A stretch of DNA of 64,000 nucleotides from Photorhabdus heterorhabditis (GTDB lineage Bacteria; Pseudomonadota; Gammaproteobacteria; Enterobacterales; Enterobacteriaceae): positions 116,947 through 180,946 of the forward strand of contig NZ_RCWA01000006.1 in the NCBI RefSeq assembly GCF_018448905.1, in the 5' to 3' direction. How positions within the stretch are numbered: the stretch's first letter is position 1; each line of letters opens with the position of its first letter. The position numbers and the translations under genes are program-made. The notes under the pieces are model-generated. The model worked only from the letters and a program-made list of their open reading frames with translations, was not told the DNA's origin and made no database searches. Positions 53,321 through 61,645 of this stretch are shown here, piece by piece.

Positions 53321-54748
53321 ATGAGACAACGATTATTTTTGCCTGTGTTGATAGCACTGGCGTTTATGCGTACTCCTGTTGTTCAGGCGGCAGGTTTTGC
53401 CATTGCTGACAGCCCGATAGGTTACGGGAAAAGCCTGAATGGGGCGGTATCAGACAAACTGTTTTACAACATAGGTGGCGGATCAGTGATATCGCAGCCG
53501 GCGACCCGCAGTCATCTGCAACATCTGGGCGGATTAAACCTCGGTTGGAGCAGTGACCTGATGTGCGGTCACTTTGATTTAAAAACGACGGTAGGGAATC
53601 AGCTTAATGGCCTGACTTCGGGGTTTAAAAACCTGATGGGGGAAGTAATACAGGGGGCTACCGGGGCCGTAGCCAGTTTGCCGGCAATGGTTATCCAGCG
53701 TGCTAATCCGGGATTATATGAAATGCTGACCAACGGGGTGTTACAGGCAGGTATCGCGTTTGACAAATCACAACTGAGTTGCCAGAACATGTCACAGCGT
53801 ATGATGGATTTCTCGGATAGCAGTAAATGGACTAAAGCGGCGTTGATGGAGGAATACAAAACGCTGGTGAATACTGGCAACGGTGATGCGGTTGGCACGA
53901 CACAAAAAATGGAGGTTGCGGACGGTACACAAGGTTCAAATTGGATTGGAGGTGAAAAACGGGGAGGAAAAGGACAGAAAGCGATTCAGCCTATCCGGGA
54001 TCTGGCAAAAGCCGGCTTCAATATGATGAACAACCTGCCAGCGAATAGCCATGCCAATGTCAGCCACACACAATGTAATGGCGCTGCTTGCCAGAAATTC
54101 AAGAACAGTGAAGAAGCCGCAGACGCGGTCGTCAGGGTGTTAGGTGATCGTTCGGTTCGTACCTGTACCGACAGCCGTCAGTGTACTAGTGGTAGTACCG
54201 AAGACCAGCCGGGTGCAAGTGTCGCTGGGACGGGGTTTGCGCCGATGCTGGAAGAGGCGACCAGAACCAACATTGAGCAATTGATGAAACTGGTCAGCGG
54301 GGAAAATGCGCTTACTGTAGTCAATCTGGCAAAACTCAAAACGGGTAGCCTGGTGGTGACTCGCGGGGTTGTCCAGGCCCTGAAACGTGATCCGGACAGT
54401 GGTGCGCTGGTGAGTCGGTTGGCCAGTGAGTTAGCGATGGCAGACACCATTGAGACTGCGCTCACTATGCGGCGAATGTTGATGACCGGGCAGGCAGAAC
54501 CGAATGCCGCTGCGCAGGCGCAGGCTATGGCAGAGAGTGATCGTCGTATTGCGACACTGGACAGAGAAATTACTGCCCTGAAGAATGAAATGGAGTTGCG
54601 CCGGGCGATTGCACAAAATACCGCACTGACCACGCTTGAGCGTGAACAACATCGGGTTGAAATGAATCTGCAACGGCAATCCACCGATAATACCGACAGT
54701 CGTATTCACACCTTGTCCGTGCCGCCGAAAGGGCGTGAAGGACAATAA
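53321..54748 (+). CDS. TIGR03755-like integrating conjugative element protein
   Basis: A 475-residue exported protein. Signal peptide LFLPVLIALAFMRTPVVQA. The N-terminal half is Gly-rich (FYNIGGGSVISQPATRS; LNLGWSSDLMCGHFDL) with several conserved Cys (CQNMSQRMMDF, CNGAACQKF, CTDSRQCTSG). The C-terminal 90 residues form a coiled coil (RRIATLDREITALKNEMELR). It occupies the TraH-like position between TraU and TraG proteins. Probably part of the pilus or mating-pair assembly. Confidence 0.84.
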   Translation: MRQRLFLPVLIALAFMRTPVVQAAGFAIADSPIGYGKSLNGAVSDKLFYNIGGGSVISQPATRSHLQHLGGLNLGWSSDLMCGHFDLKTTVGNQLNGLTSGFKNLMGEVIQGATGAVASLPAMVIQRANPGLYEMLTNGVLQAGIAFDKSQLSCQNMSQRMMDFSDSSKWTKAALMEEYKTLVNTGNGDAVGTTQKMEVADGTQGSNWIGGEKRGGKGQKAIQPIRDLAKAGFNMMNNLPANSHANVSHTQCNGAACQKFKNSEEAADAVVRVLGDRSVRTCTDSRQCTSGSTEDQPGASVAGTGFAPMLEEATRTNIEQLMKLVSGENALTVVNLAKLKTGSLVVTRGVVQALKRDPDSGALVSRLASELAMADTIETALTMRRMLMTGQAEPNAAAQAQAMAESDRRIATLDREITALKNEMELRRAIAQNTALTTLEREQHRVEMNLQRQSTDNTDSRIHTLSVPPKGREGQ

Positions 54749-55122
54749 TGATGTCTGAGCAAAGTGAAATTCGGGTACCTGCTGGCACTAAACAGAGGTT
54801 GATAGTGGGACTGAAACGGCATTTCAGGCGGGGGTTAATCGTCATGTTGATGATGGGGGGGATGTTACTTGTTGCCGCAGTTGGCTTGGCGTATCCGTCT
54901 CAGTTCAGTGCCTTACAACATTGGATGTACACGACCCGTTACGGCTGGCTGGCCTGGCGATTGGCCATGTACAGTGTGATTGCCTGTTTCATGTGGCAGC
55001 TTTGGCGATCCCCATTGCCGTTAACACAGAAAGCGGCTCTGAAACGGATGGCGCTCATTTCGCTGGGATTTGTGGGATGTTGTGAGTATGCCATGTTCTT
55101 CGTCTCCGGAGAGCAGTCATGA
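54748..55122 (+). CDS. Conserved tra-block membrane protein of unknown function
   Basis: A 124-residue protein with three hydrophobic segments (LIVMLMMGGMLLVAAVGLAY; LAWRLAMYSVIACFMWQLW; ALISLGFVGCCEYAMFFV) and a basic N-terminus. The ATG overlaps the preceding stop (TAATG). It sits between the TIGR03755 and TraG-like genes and overlaps the latter by 4 bases, so it is a real, coupled gene. I do not recognise a named family. Confidence 0.7.
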   Translation: MMSEQSEIRVPAGTKQRLIVGLKRHFRRGLIVMLMMGGMLLVAAVGLAYPSQFSALQHWMYTTRYGWLAWRLAMYSVIACFMWQLWRSPLPLTQKAALKRMALISLGFVGCCEYAMFFVSGEQS

Positions 55123-56633
55123 CAACTTACAGCTATCTGGAATATTTTCTGACCCTGCTGGGCTGGATAGTGAATAACGGCTTGTGGAATGTGCTGCTGG
55201 CCACAGGGTTATTTGTGCTGCCGTTGACATTCAAAATGATAGGTATCTGGCTGAAAGTCCGGGAAGAAGGGGAGGATGAAGGGAATAAGGGCATGCTCTC
55301 AGTAACCCGGATTGAAAACACTTTGTATGGCGCTTTTCTGGTCATGATTGCTTGCTGTGTGCCGTTGGTCAATGTGAGTCTGAGTACCATTACGTATGAT
55401 GACTCGCGGGCAAAAAGTTGTGGTACTTGGACACCGAAACTGGCTGAAACGGGTTATGCGTCCGTGATATCGTCGCTTGACGGTAAAACGGCGGCGGCTC
55501 CGGTTTGGTGGATACTGGTTCATCAGATTTCCAAAGGGGTCACTCAGGCTGCAATAGCTTCTCTTCCCTGCCGTCCCGACTTGAGGCAACTGCGTTTTGA
55601 GGTCCAGCATACGCGGATTAATAATCCGGCACTGGCTCAGATATTACAGGATTTCACCCATGACTGTTATGCGCTGGCATTGTATCAGTGGAAACGCCGG
55701 GACGAGGGAAGAACCCTAGATGAAGTGGTATTACGGGATATTGAATGGTTAGGGTCAAAAACGTTTCTGAATAGTGCGGGTTATTATGATGTGCTTCAGT
55801 CAAAAACGCCTCGTTCGGATTTTCCCTGGAAACCGCACCGTGATGATGGTTTTGCTAATACGGGACAGGGGGGATATCCGACCTGCAAAGAATGGTGGTC
55901 AGACAGTCAAGTAGGATTGGAAAAACGGGTGATGGCTCAGGTTGAGCCAGGCATGTGGTTTCGGCTCTCAGCAGCATTGAAACTGATGGGCAAAGAGACG
56001 TCAGAATACAAAGAAGCGGTGATACGGCGTCTGGTGAGTCCGGAAAGCCTGACAACATCTCAGGGGGGACATGTCTATGCAGGTTACGGGGGGAACGCGG
56101 ATTTTACCCTGATGAATTCAGTGGGCCGTCTGGCTTCATTGGGTGGGATGTCGTTGGGGAGTCTGGCGGCATTTCCGGCGTTTGATGCAATGCGCCAGGC
56201 TTTACCGATGGTGCAGGCTGTTATATTGATGGCGGTGACTATCATATTACCGTTGATTATAGTATTTGCGGTTTACGAATATAAGACGGTTATTACGCTG
56301 ACCTTTGTCGTGTTTGCGCTGAACTTTTTGACCTTCTGGTGGGAATTGGCACGTTGGTTGGACAGCTGGTTATTGGAGGCATTGTATGGTTCGGATACGC
56401 ACAGTCGCTGGAATATGGCCGGTTTTCAGAATAGCACAGACGATATCATTATGAGTTTTGTGATGGGGACGATGTTTATTGTGCTGCCGGCATTGTGGAT
56501 GAGTGCTTTGTCTTGGGCTGGTATCAGAGTTGGTGGTGCATTAGAAAATACAGCGTTGCGACATGGGACTTCTGAAACTCAATCTAGTGGTGCCAAAATA
56601 GGAGAGTCGGTGTCAAATAAAATTATGAAATAG
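55119..56633 (+). CDS. traG: TraG N-terminal-type mating-pair protein
   Basis: A 504-residue polytopic protein matching the N-terminal (TraG-N) domain of F TraG: SYLEYFLTLLGWIVNNGLWN, LLATGLFVLPLTFKMIGIWL, GAFLVMIACCVPLVNVSLS, a periplasmic loop (CKEWWSDSQVGLEKRVMAQV), then two to three helices (VQAVILMAVTIILPLIIVFAVYEY). The large C-terminal domain of F TraG is absent, as is normal for PFGI-1-like elements. It mediates mating-pair stabilisation. Last gene of the tra block, followed by a terminator. Confidence 0.88.
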   Translation: MTTYSYLEYFLTLLGWIVNNGLWNVLLATGLFVLPLTFKMIGIWLKVREEGEDEGNKGMLSVTRIENTLYGAFLVMIACCVPLVNVSLSTITYDDSRAKSCGTWTPKLAETGYASVISSLDGKTAAAPVWWILVHQISKGVTQAAIASLPCRPDLRQLRFEVQHTRINNPALAQILQDFTHDCYALALYQWKRRDEGRTLDEVVLRDIEWLGSKTFLNSAGYYDVLQSKTPRSDFPWKPHRDDGFANTGQGGYPTCKEWWSDSQVGLEKRVMAQVEPGMWFRLSAALKLMGKETSEYKEAVIRRLVSPESLTTSQGGHVYAGYGGNADFTLMNSVGRLASLGGMSLGSLAAFPAFDAMRQALPMVQAVILMAVTIILPLIIVFAVYEYKTVITLTFVVFALNFLTFWWELARWLDSWLLEALYGSDTHSRWNMAGFQNSTDDIIMSFVMGTMFIVLPALWMSALSWAGIRVGGALENTALRHGTSETQSSGAKIGESVSNKIMK

Positions 56634-56649
56634 TTTATATGATTATATT

Positions 56650-56685
56650 AAACAGTGATATAGATAATTTATTTCACTGTTTTTA
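56650..56685. terminator. Bidirectional terminator between convergent genes
   Basis: AAACAGTGA (56650-56658) and TCACTGTTT (56674-56682) form a perfect 9-bp stem, with T residues on the right and A residues on the left. It can therefore serve traG (plus) and the convergent DUF3742-like gene (minus). Confidence 0.72.
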
Positions 56686-57063
56686 ATCATCTAGTTTGCT
56701 GCCGTTGGAGTAAAAGCCATAACCTTCTGAACCATTCCGATACTTAGCTTTTAGAGATTCACTGTAGGTAGTATCTTGCTTGCTATCTTTAGCTAGTGAG
56801 AGTCCCAGTAGTAGTCCAAAGATCAGTATAATAACTCCTATTGCCATTAGTACTCCTATCAGCAAAGTAACCACTATACTGCTAACAAGTAAATAAATGG
56901 GCATGTGTTCCATCCAGCTAGGGAGATTGTATTTGCGGGCTTTAGTAACACAATTTGCATCCCAAGTATGTAAACGCTGGCATAAGTTGCGGTAAATGTT
57001 AGCGGCTTTTACTCCCCTAGTTTGAGCACGTATTATACGTTGTTTGTCATGATGATTAGTCAT
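56683..57063 (-). CDS. DUF3742-like membrane protein
   Basis: About 126 residues from the ATG at 57063, which has AGAGG 7 bases upstream; an ATG at 57126 would add 21 residues. A basic N-terminus (QRIIRAQTRGVKAANIYRNL) precedes a hydrophobic hairpin (MPIYLLVSSIVVTLLIGVLM / IGVIILIFGLLLGLSLA) and a polar tail ending YRNGSEGYGFYSNGSKLDD. This tail and the convergent position after TraG are typical of DUF3742 proteins of integrative elements. The function is unknown. Confidence 0.7.
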   Translation of the reverse strand: MTNHHDKQRIIRAQTRGVKAANIYRNLCQRLHTWDANCVTKARKYNLPSWMEHMPIYLLVSSIVVTLLIGVLMAIGVIILIFGLLLGLSLAKDSKQDTTYSESLKAKYRNGSEGYGFYSNGSKLDD

Positions 57064-57189
57064 TGGATAGCCTCTTGTGGAGATGATGTTTAGACAAATA
57101 GTATTATTTTCTATTAGGTTAGCCAAAAATTTGAGTGGCGTCTATGGTATGAATTGTAAAACGAGTTGTGTGTTATGCACATTTGCACG

Positions 57190-57275
57190 GCTGATAAAGC
57201 TCACTCACCTGACCCCATCAAAGGGTCGGGTGAATGGAAGCGGTTGGTGAGCTGGGGAGGCGAACCAATATCAGC
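57190..57275. repeat. Nested inverted repeats (structured DNA or RNA)
   Basis: Three concentric pairs: GCTGATA (57190) with TATCAGC (57269); AGCTCAC (57198) with GTGAGCT (57247); CACCTGACCC (57206) with GGGTCGGGTG (57223), the last enclosing a 7-base loop. All arms are in register for one long hairpin or cruciform, with about 16-22-base internal loops on the right side. GC-rich in AT-rich surroundings; a T-run follows at 57295. It could be an oriT, a single-strand origin or a small RNA. Confidence 0.6.
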
Positions 57276-57392
57276 GGTGTAACTGTGTATAACTCTTTTT
57301 TAACGAATAAGGTCAGTAATTATATTTTTAACCTTCTGGCGGGTTGATGCATCGGAAAGAGTATTCCTTTGCGAAATTATCTGGGACACCTG

Positions 57393-57963
57393 TCAGTATT
57401 TTTGTCTGGAATTTTGTAGGAAACAGGATATATTTAATTTAATAGAATAACCTTTATTACATTTTTCACTCAGCTTGTTGTAGCGCTCTATAAACTTGGA
57501 ATCATAAAAAGAAAGTTTGTTAATGGTTTTGATAAGGTTATTTTGTTATTGTTATTTAAAACAAAGTCCTTATCTTTAAATAATCTAGACTTCTCAGTTG
57601 CATATACTAGTACGAATCTAGGATCATGGTTTACAGTCGAATCAGGATTATCAATGAGGTCAGTTAATTTTATAGTTTTTGCTTTTGGTGCTGATTTAGA
57701 TGAATATAATAGATCATTATTCTTCTGGATAATTCTGTTATCACCATTATTATTACTAGAATCGTCAGCATTTCTATATATGTAGCTACTATATCACTAA
57801 ATTCTCGTTTGAGATTTTGAAGCATTATGCTTGTGTCCTCTACTGTATCATGTAGCTAAGCTGCGGCAAGTGTTTCTTCTGTATGTGGCGAAAAAATGGC
57901 CAGCCTAGCTACTTCAGTTAGATGTAAAATATAAAGTTTGTTAGTATATTTTTGCCTTTTTAC
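57393..57963 (-). pseudogene. Decayed HD-domain (SpoT/MESH1-like) hydrolase
   Basis: Reading the minus strand: LHLTEVARLAIFSPHTEETLAAA, a TAG where Trp is expected, LHDTVEDTSIMLQNLKREFSDI and VATYIEMLT. After a frameshift come NADDSSNNNGDNRIIQKNND, SAPKAKTIKLTDLIDNPDST and VNHDPRFVLVYATEKSRL, then a second shift and FYDSKFIERYNKLSEKCNKG to the stop. The LHDTVEDT motif and KTIKLTDLIDN are hallmarks of HD hydrolases related to (p)ppGpp hydrolases. One nonsense change and at least two frameshifts make it a pseudogene; no start codon is visible. Confidence 0.75.
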
Positions 57964-57983
57964 TTAGTGTTAAAAGGCCGTTA

Positions 57984-59018
57984 TTATTTTCTTCTAACAT
58001 TTTTTGCAACCCATGTGCTACTTGTATTGTCTGGCTCGAAATTCACGTTAATACCTATTTCGTGAGGTAAGTTCTTTTCATGATTTCCATGGGCATCGAG
58101 AACAAATAGATTACTTGGATGTTTAAATGCTTTTATTGAAACCACCTTACCTTCAACCTTTACAATTACACCATCCAATCTTGTTTCTGTAATGTTTGTA
58201 TTATACCAAGCCTCTATATCTACTGGATGTACTTGATCAAAATCTTTGGCTGCCTGTTTGAATCTCTCAATAGTTTCCTTTTTACACAGTTGTGTTATTT
58301 GCTCTATACTTTCCATAATAACAATTGTTTTGAGATTAGAGGGGTTAATATACTTAATTAAGTTCAAACACATCTTAAAACTATTGAGTACTGTATTAAT
58401 GTGACCTTCAACTGAAAAACTTTTCTTATTATGCCATATAGGCTCATGATGAGCGATTCTATTACGAAGAAAATTAAGTTTTTTTATGTCGTTGGTTATA
58501 TGCTTGAAAGTCACTTTTTCACCTGGGAATGAAAAATCTATCATTTCCGGCCATATTTTAAGGGACCCTTGTTTATCAGATTTATGATGATTGGAGCAAA
58601 TGTTACTCCATACACCAAATGTAAGCTTTGCAATCAATTCATCCGGAGTTACTTCTCTTTTTTCTTCTTGGATAGAAGAAAGGGCATTTTCCACTGCCTC
58701 ACGGCTTTTCATAAATTTGTTGTCTTCTGTATTTAAATAGAAATGTTGAATCCAGTTTCTGTCTATTGCCATTTCAGCGGCGGCAGGGGGAAGCCCACTA
58801 TCTATAAGTTTTTGCCGTTGATATGCTAAGTGACCATAGTATAAACTGTTTCTTAGCGAAACTTCTAAAAGTTGTAATACAGGAAAAAAAGTGGCGCAGA
58901 GCCTTTTATTCCATATATAGAGTCCTAAACATTCAGCTTCATCTTCTGTGTTAAAACCTCTTTTGTAAGTTGATATACGTCTTTCTGATATCGACATTAG
59001 AACACTTTTGACGGTCAT
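57984..59018 (-). CDS. Abi_2 / AbiD-AbiF family abortive infection protein
   Basis: A 344-residue protein. The N-terminal two-thirds match the Abi_2 family: ISERRISTYKRGFNTEDEAE, LYIWNKRLCATFFPVLQLLEVSLRN and LTFGVWSNICSN. The HEPN-like motif is LNFLRNRIAHHEPIWH (RxxxxH). HEPN proteins are usually RNases, and AbiD/F members block phage growth. The C-terminal about 90 residues (WYNTNITETRLDGVIVKVEG) form a small beta-rich extension that I do not recognise and that could be a regulatory or targeting domain. AAGGA lies 11 bases before the ATG at 59018. Stand-alone gene, probably defence cargo. Confidence 0.82.
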   Translation of the reverse strand: MTVKSVLMSISERRISTYKRGFNTEDEAECLGLYIWNKRLCATFFPVLQLLEVSLRNSLYYGHLAYQRQKLIDSGLPPAAAEMAIDRNWIQHFYLNTEDNKFMKSREAVENALSSIQEEKREVTPDELIAKLTFGVWSNICSNHHKSDKQGSLKIWPEMIDFSFPGEKVTFKHITNDIKKLNFLRNRIAHHEPIWHNKKSFSVEGHINTVLNSFKMCLNLIKYINPSNLKTIVIMESIEQITQLCKKETIERFKQAAKDFDQVHPVDIEAWYNTNITETRLDGVIVKVEGKVVSIKAFKHPSNLFVLDAHGNHEKNLPHEIGINVNFEPDNTSSTWVAKNVRRK

Positions 59019-59519
59019 TGTAATTCATATCCTTTTCTCACATGATTTAAAATAATATAATAATGATTATGGTATTTCATCTATACTTTTCACTTGCCTC
59101 TTTTCCATTCTTTGTGATTCATTACAGGCTGTTGTTTTAGCAGCAGGATGCTTGACGCTATCTGTTTGTTGCTGTAGTATTCCCTCTGCTGATCGCGGCT
59201 ATTGCCGCTAGCAACGTGCTAGGGTCACAGATGATGGAAATCATGCTGCTGATGCCGAAAGATATTCGGGATAAACCCCTGTTGAGAAATCAACAGGGGT
59301 TTTCTCGTTTTTTTAATTAGAAAGGCAAAAATTAATATACGGAAATCCTATTTACTGGTATTTGTTAGTACTATAAATTGCACATCTTTATTTGTCTCAA
59401 CAGAAGGTACATTCATAAGAAAGCTTTAAGTCATGCGGTTTCTCAGCATCGTGAGCATCAGAAAAACACAGATTTTTGATTTTTATAACTATAGTACTAA
59501 ATGATGATAGGGGAAGGTT
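59019..59519. other. Intergenic region with possible membrane-protein remnant
   Basis: About 500 bases without an intact gene. From 59156 to 59320 (plus) a frame without a start reads YLFVAVVFPLLIAAIAASNV, LGSQMMEIMLLMPKDI and RDKPLLRNQQ before a stop, and looks like the tail of a membrane protein; an adjoining frame upstream is also hydrophobic. The strong terminator at 59273 overlaps its end. The rest (59321-59519) shows nothing I can assign beyond the promoter needed for the 52-codon gene. Confidence 0.35.
59273..59318 (+). terminator. Strong rho-independent terminator
   Basis: Perfect 13-bp stem AAACCCCTGTTGA / TCAACAGGGGTTT with a GAAA loop (59273-59302), followed by a run of seven T residues. 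Confidence 0.85.
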
Positions 59520-59678
59520 ATGCAATCAAAACGCCGAATTTCTGAACTTAAGAAAATGTCCGTAAAAGAACGCAAAATTGAAGGCATGCGTCGAGCTAGG
59601 GCTGCTTTTGATCTGGCTGAACGTACAGGTACGTTAACAAAACGTCCTGTTATCGTTGAGTGCTGTTTTTTTCGTTAG
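59520..59678 (+). CDS. Small basic protein, 52 residues
   Basis: ATG preceded by a near-consensus AGGGGAAGG 3-11 bases upstream. The peptide begins MQSKRRISELKKMSVKERKI and continues EGMRRARAAFDLAERTGTL. It is rich in Arg/Lys and predicted helical, so it could bind nucleic acid. No family recognised. The ribosome binding site is the main reason to believe it. Confidence 0.5.
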   Translation: MQSKRRISELKKMSVKERKIEGMRRARAAFDLAERTGTLTKRPVIVECCFFR

Positions 59679-59921
59679 CTTGATAAAGCTTTGTCTGTGA
59701 CTTCCTTTTGAGTGGTGGTGAGCTTTTAGGTTGGTTTACCTAGTTCGTAATTATTCTTCGGGTGTTTTACACAATTGACCCACACACTCAGTTCTCCGTG
59801 CTGTTTCTCAATGTGATGCATTTTTATCTGGCTATTCGCCTGACTAAGTGAAAATTGAAAGGTATCGTCATTCTATACCTATGCTTAACTCTACGCTGTT
59901 ATGAGCATCAATCGGTTGTGT

Positions 59922-60482
59922 TTAATTTTTTTCTTGACTTATCAGGGTAGTAATACATTGCAAGATTTCTTTATCTGTTGATTCATCCCCAGCAAGAGCC
60001 ATTTTGATTGCTTGTTTCAAGCTTGATCTAATATGAAGCTTATCAATGGTATCCTTGATATCTTGTTTTTCATGAGCCATTGTTAATAGCCCTTCAATAC
60101 CTTTACGATGAATTAATTTTATAAGCTTATCTACTTCGCATAGATTTAGGGAGTTAAAAACCAAGTTCCAGGAATGTCGTAGCTCAATATCATCATAGTA
60201 TGCATCTGGTGTTTCAAATTTGAAATTTTTATCCCCATTTGCAAGCCAATCCAAGCTTACATTTTCCTTATTAGCAACAATTTGCATATATTTTAATGAT
60301 GGGCTTGTTCCTTTATTGATGTAGTTATTGAGAGTTGAGTAAGGCAAGCCCCAATCTTTTGCAGCAGTCCTAATGTTTCTTTGCCCTACAAGTTGTAATA
60401 ACCTACTGATAAAACCTTCTTTTTCTTCATCACTAAAAGAAGCACCTGATGCTTTTTTGTTTTTCATTTTCTCAATTTTCAT
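59922..60482 (-). CDS. Phage CI-like repressor, HTH protein
   Basis: A 186-residue regulator. After a Lys-rich start, residues about 18-85 are a CI-type helix-turn-helix: LVGQRNIRTAAKDWGLPYST, LNNYINKGTSPSLKYMQIVA, NKENVSLDWLANG. The C-terminal half is helical (LCEVDKLIKLIHRKGIEGLL) without an S24 peptidase Ser-Lys dyad, so it is not expected to self-cleave by the LexA mechanism. It is divergent from a Ner-like gene, like the c/ner switch of Mu-type phages. The likely operator is the perfect inverted repeat at 60510-60543. Confidence 0.8.
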   Translation of the reverse strand: MKIEKMKNKKASGASFSDEEKEGFISRLLQLVGQRNIRTAAKDWGLPYSTLNNYINKGTSPSLKYMQIVANKENVSLDWLANGDKNFKFETPDAYYDDIELRHSWNLVFNSLNLCEVDKLIKLIHRKGIEGLLTMAHEKQDIKDTIDKLHIRSSLKQAIKMALAGDESTDKEILQCITTLISQEKN

Positions 60483-60509
60483 TCAATTGGTTGATTTTTA
60501 ATAAAAATT

Positions 60510-60543
60510 ATTCCCTAAGGATAATATTTTTAAATTAGGGAAT
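60510..60543. promoter_or_regulatory. Candidate operator of the repressor/Ner switch
   Basis: Perfect inverted repeat ATTCCCTAA (60510-60518) and TTAGGGAAT (60535-60543) in AT-rich DNA, about 30 bases upstream of the repressor start. It probably contains repressor half-sites. The rest of 60483-60755 should hold both divergent promoters. Confidence 0.55.
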
Positions 60544-60755
60544 TTTTGGTTCTAATTTGCTTTACAGTTTTCAAATTTGGATCAATACTTGTGTTCCAGT
60601 GAATAATTTCTCAAAGATTATTTGCACTGACAATTGGTTAGAGTAATTGAAATATAGATTGAAGTAAAACGTACTACTAACAGAGTTTAAAGCAAAGAAT
60701 GTTACTCGTCGTTTTACAGTATTATTAGATAGTTATACCCGATTGGAGGATTATT

Positions 60756-60980
60756 GTGGAGAAAAAAGATTGGCATTCGGCAGATATTATCGCTGCGTTA
60801 AAAAAGAAAGGAACGTCATTGGCTGCCGTTTCTCGGGAAGCTGGACTGGCATCGTCAACATTATCCAATGCTTTACAGCGTCCCTGGCACAAAGGTGAGA
60901 CAATCATTGCGAATGCATTGGGACAGAAGCCTGATGAAATCTGGCCTTCCCGTTATCAGAAAAGAAGGAAGGGATATTGA
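60756..60980 (+). CDS. Ner/Nlp-family DNA-binding protein
   Basis: A 74-residue protein matching the Ner family over its whole length: DWHSADIIAALKKKGTSLAA, VSREAGLASSTLSNALQRPW, and GETIIANALGQKPDEIWPSR. Ner of Mu represses early transcription and the c gene. GGAGG precedes it. With the divergent CI-like gene it forms a Mu-like immunity switch, but no MuA/MuB transposase follows, only a small unknown gene and an IS. Confidence 0.88.
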   Translation: MEKKDWHSADIIAALKKKGTSLAAVSREAGLASSTLSNALQRPWHKGETIIANALGQKPDEIWPSRYQKRRKGY

Positions 60981-61234
60981 TCTCGAAGAGAAAAAATATG
61001 GTGGCTGCTATAGGAGCCATAAAAGCAACGCTCTGAAAGTGAGGCAACACAATCAGAGCGTCTAACCACAACATTACAAGAACTAATGTATGGCTAATAT
61101 GAATAGTAACATATCCTCATACTCAAAGCGTTATACATTTAACGCACAATCTAATGTAGAAATCAAAGTACACACCTTACTTGCGGATTTTTCTTTGGTT
61201 TTAATTTTTTGTAAACCAATTGGGAAGCAATATT

Positions 61235-61597
61235 ATGCACAGTAGCATCCCTGATACTCCCGACGACGGTGATATATCTGATGTGAATATCCTATGGTCT
61301 GGCATGTCGGATGCGATTACATCACTGGATCTCTCATGTGTTAGTGATACTGTACTGTGTCAGCTAATTGAATCATCCAAAGAAAATACTATGGGCATTT
61401 GTCATGGAGTAACTTTTCTTGGTGACTCAATGTTGTCGTTTGCCAGTAATAATATCCATGAATTTACTCCAGAGAGTTTGTGTCAGCTCGGGCATAGCCT
61501 ATCAGCGCTGAGTTCTCTATTACCGATGCTGTTTACCATGCATGAAAAAGCGAGTGGTGAATATCGTCGTAGAACTTCGAAAAACGAGATAAAATAG
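61235..61597 (+). CDS. Unknown protein, about 120 residues
   Basis: The ATG at 61235 is preferred because GGGAAG lies 8 bases upstream; a TTG at 61220 is possible. The protein is acidic at the start (SSIPDTPDDGDISDVNILW). Its middle reads LIESSKENTMGICHGVTFLG, and a helical C-terminus is LGHSLSALSSLLPMLFTMHE. No family recognised; similar small proteins occur beside phage regulators. Followed by a terminator. Confidence 0.6.
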   Translation: MHSSIPDTPDDGDISDVNILWSGMSDAITSLDLSCVSDTVLCQLIESSKENTMGICHGVTFLGDSMLSFASNNIHEFTPESLCQLGHSLSALSSLLPMLFTMHEKASGEYRRRTSKNEIK

Positions 61598-61609
61598 CTT
61601 TGTCAAATG

Positions 61610-61645
61610 AAACCGGAAAATTTTTGGATGGTTTTCCGGTTTAAA
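61610..61645 (+). terminator. Rho-independent terminator
   Basis: Near-perfect stem AAACCGGAAAA / TTTTCCGGTTT, 12 bases after the preceding stop. Confidence 0.72.

Noticed and set aside
57543-57785. Plus-strand open frame of 80 codons
   Set aside because: It is antisense to the decayed HD-hydrolase gene, whose motifs explain the coding-like composition.
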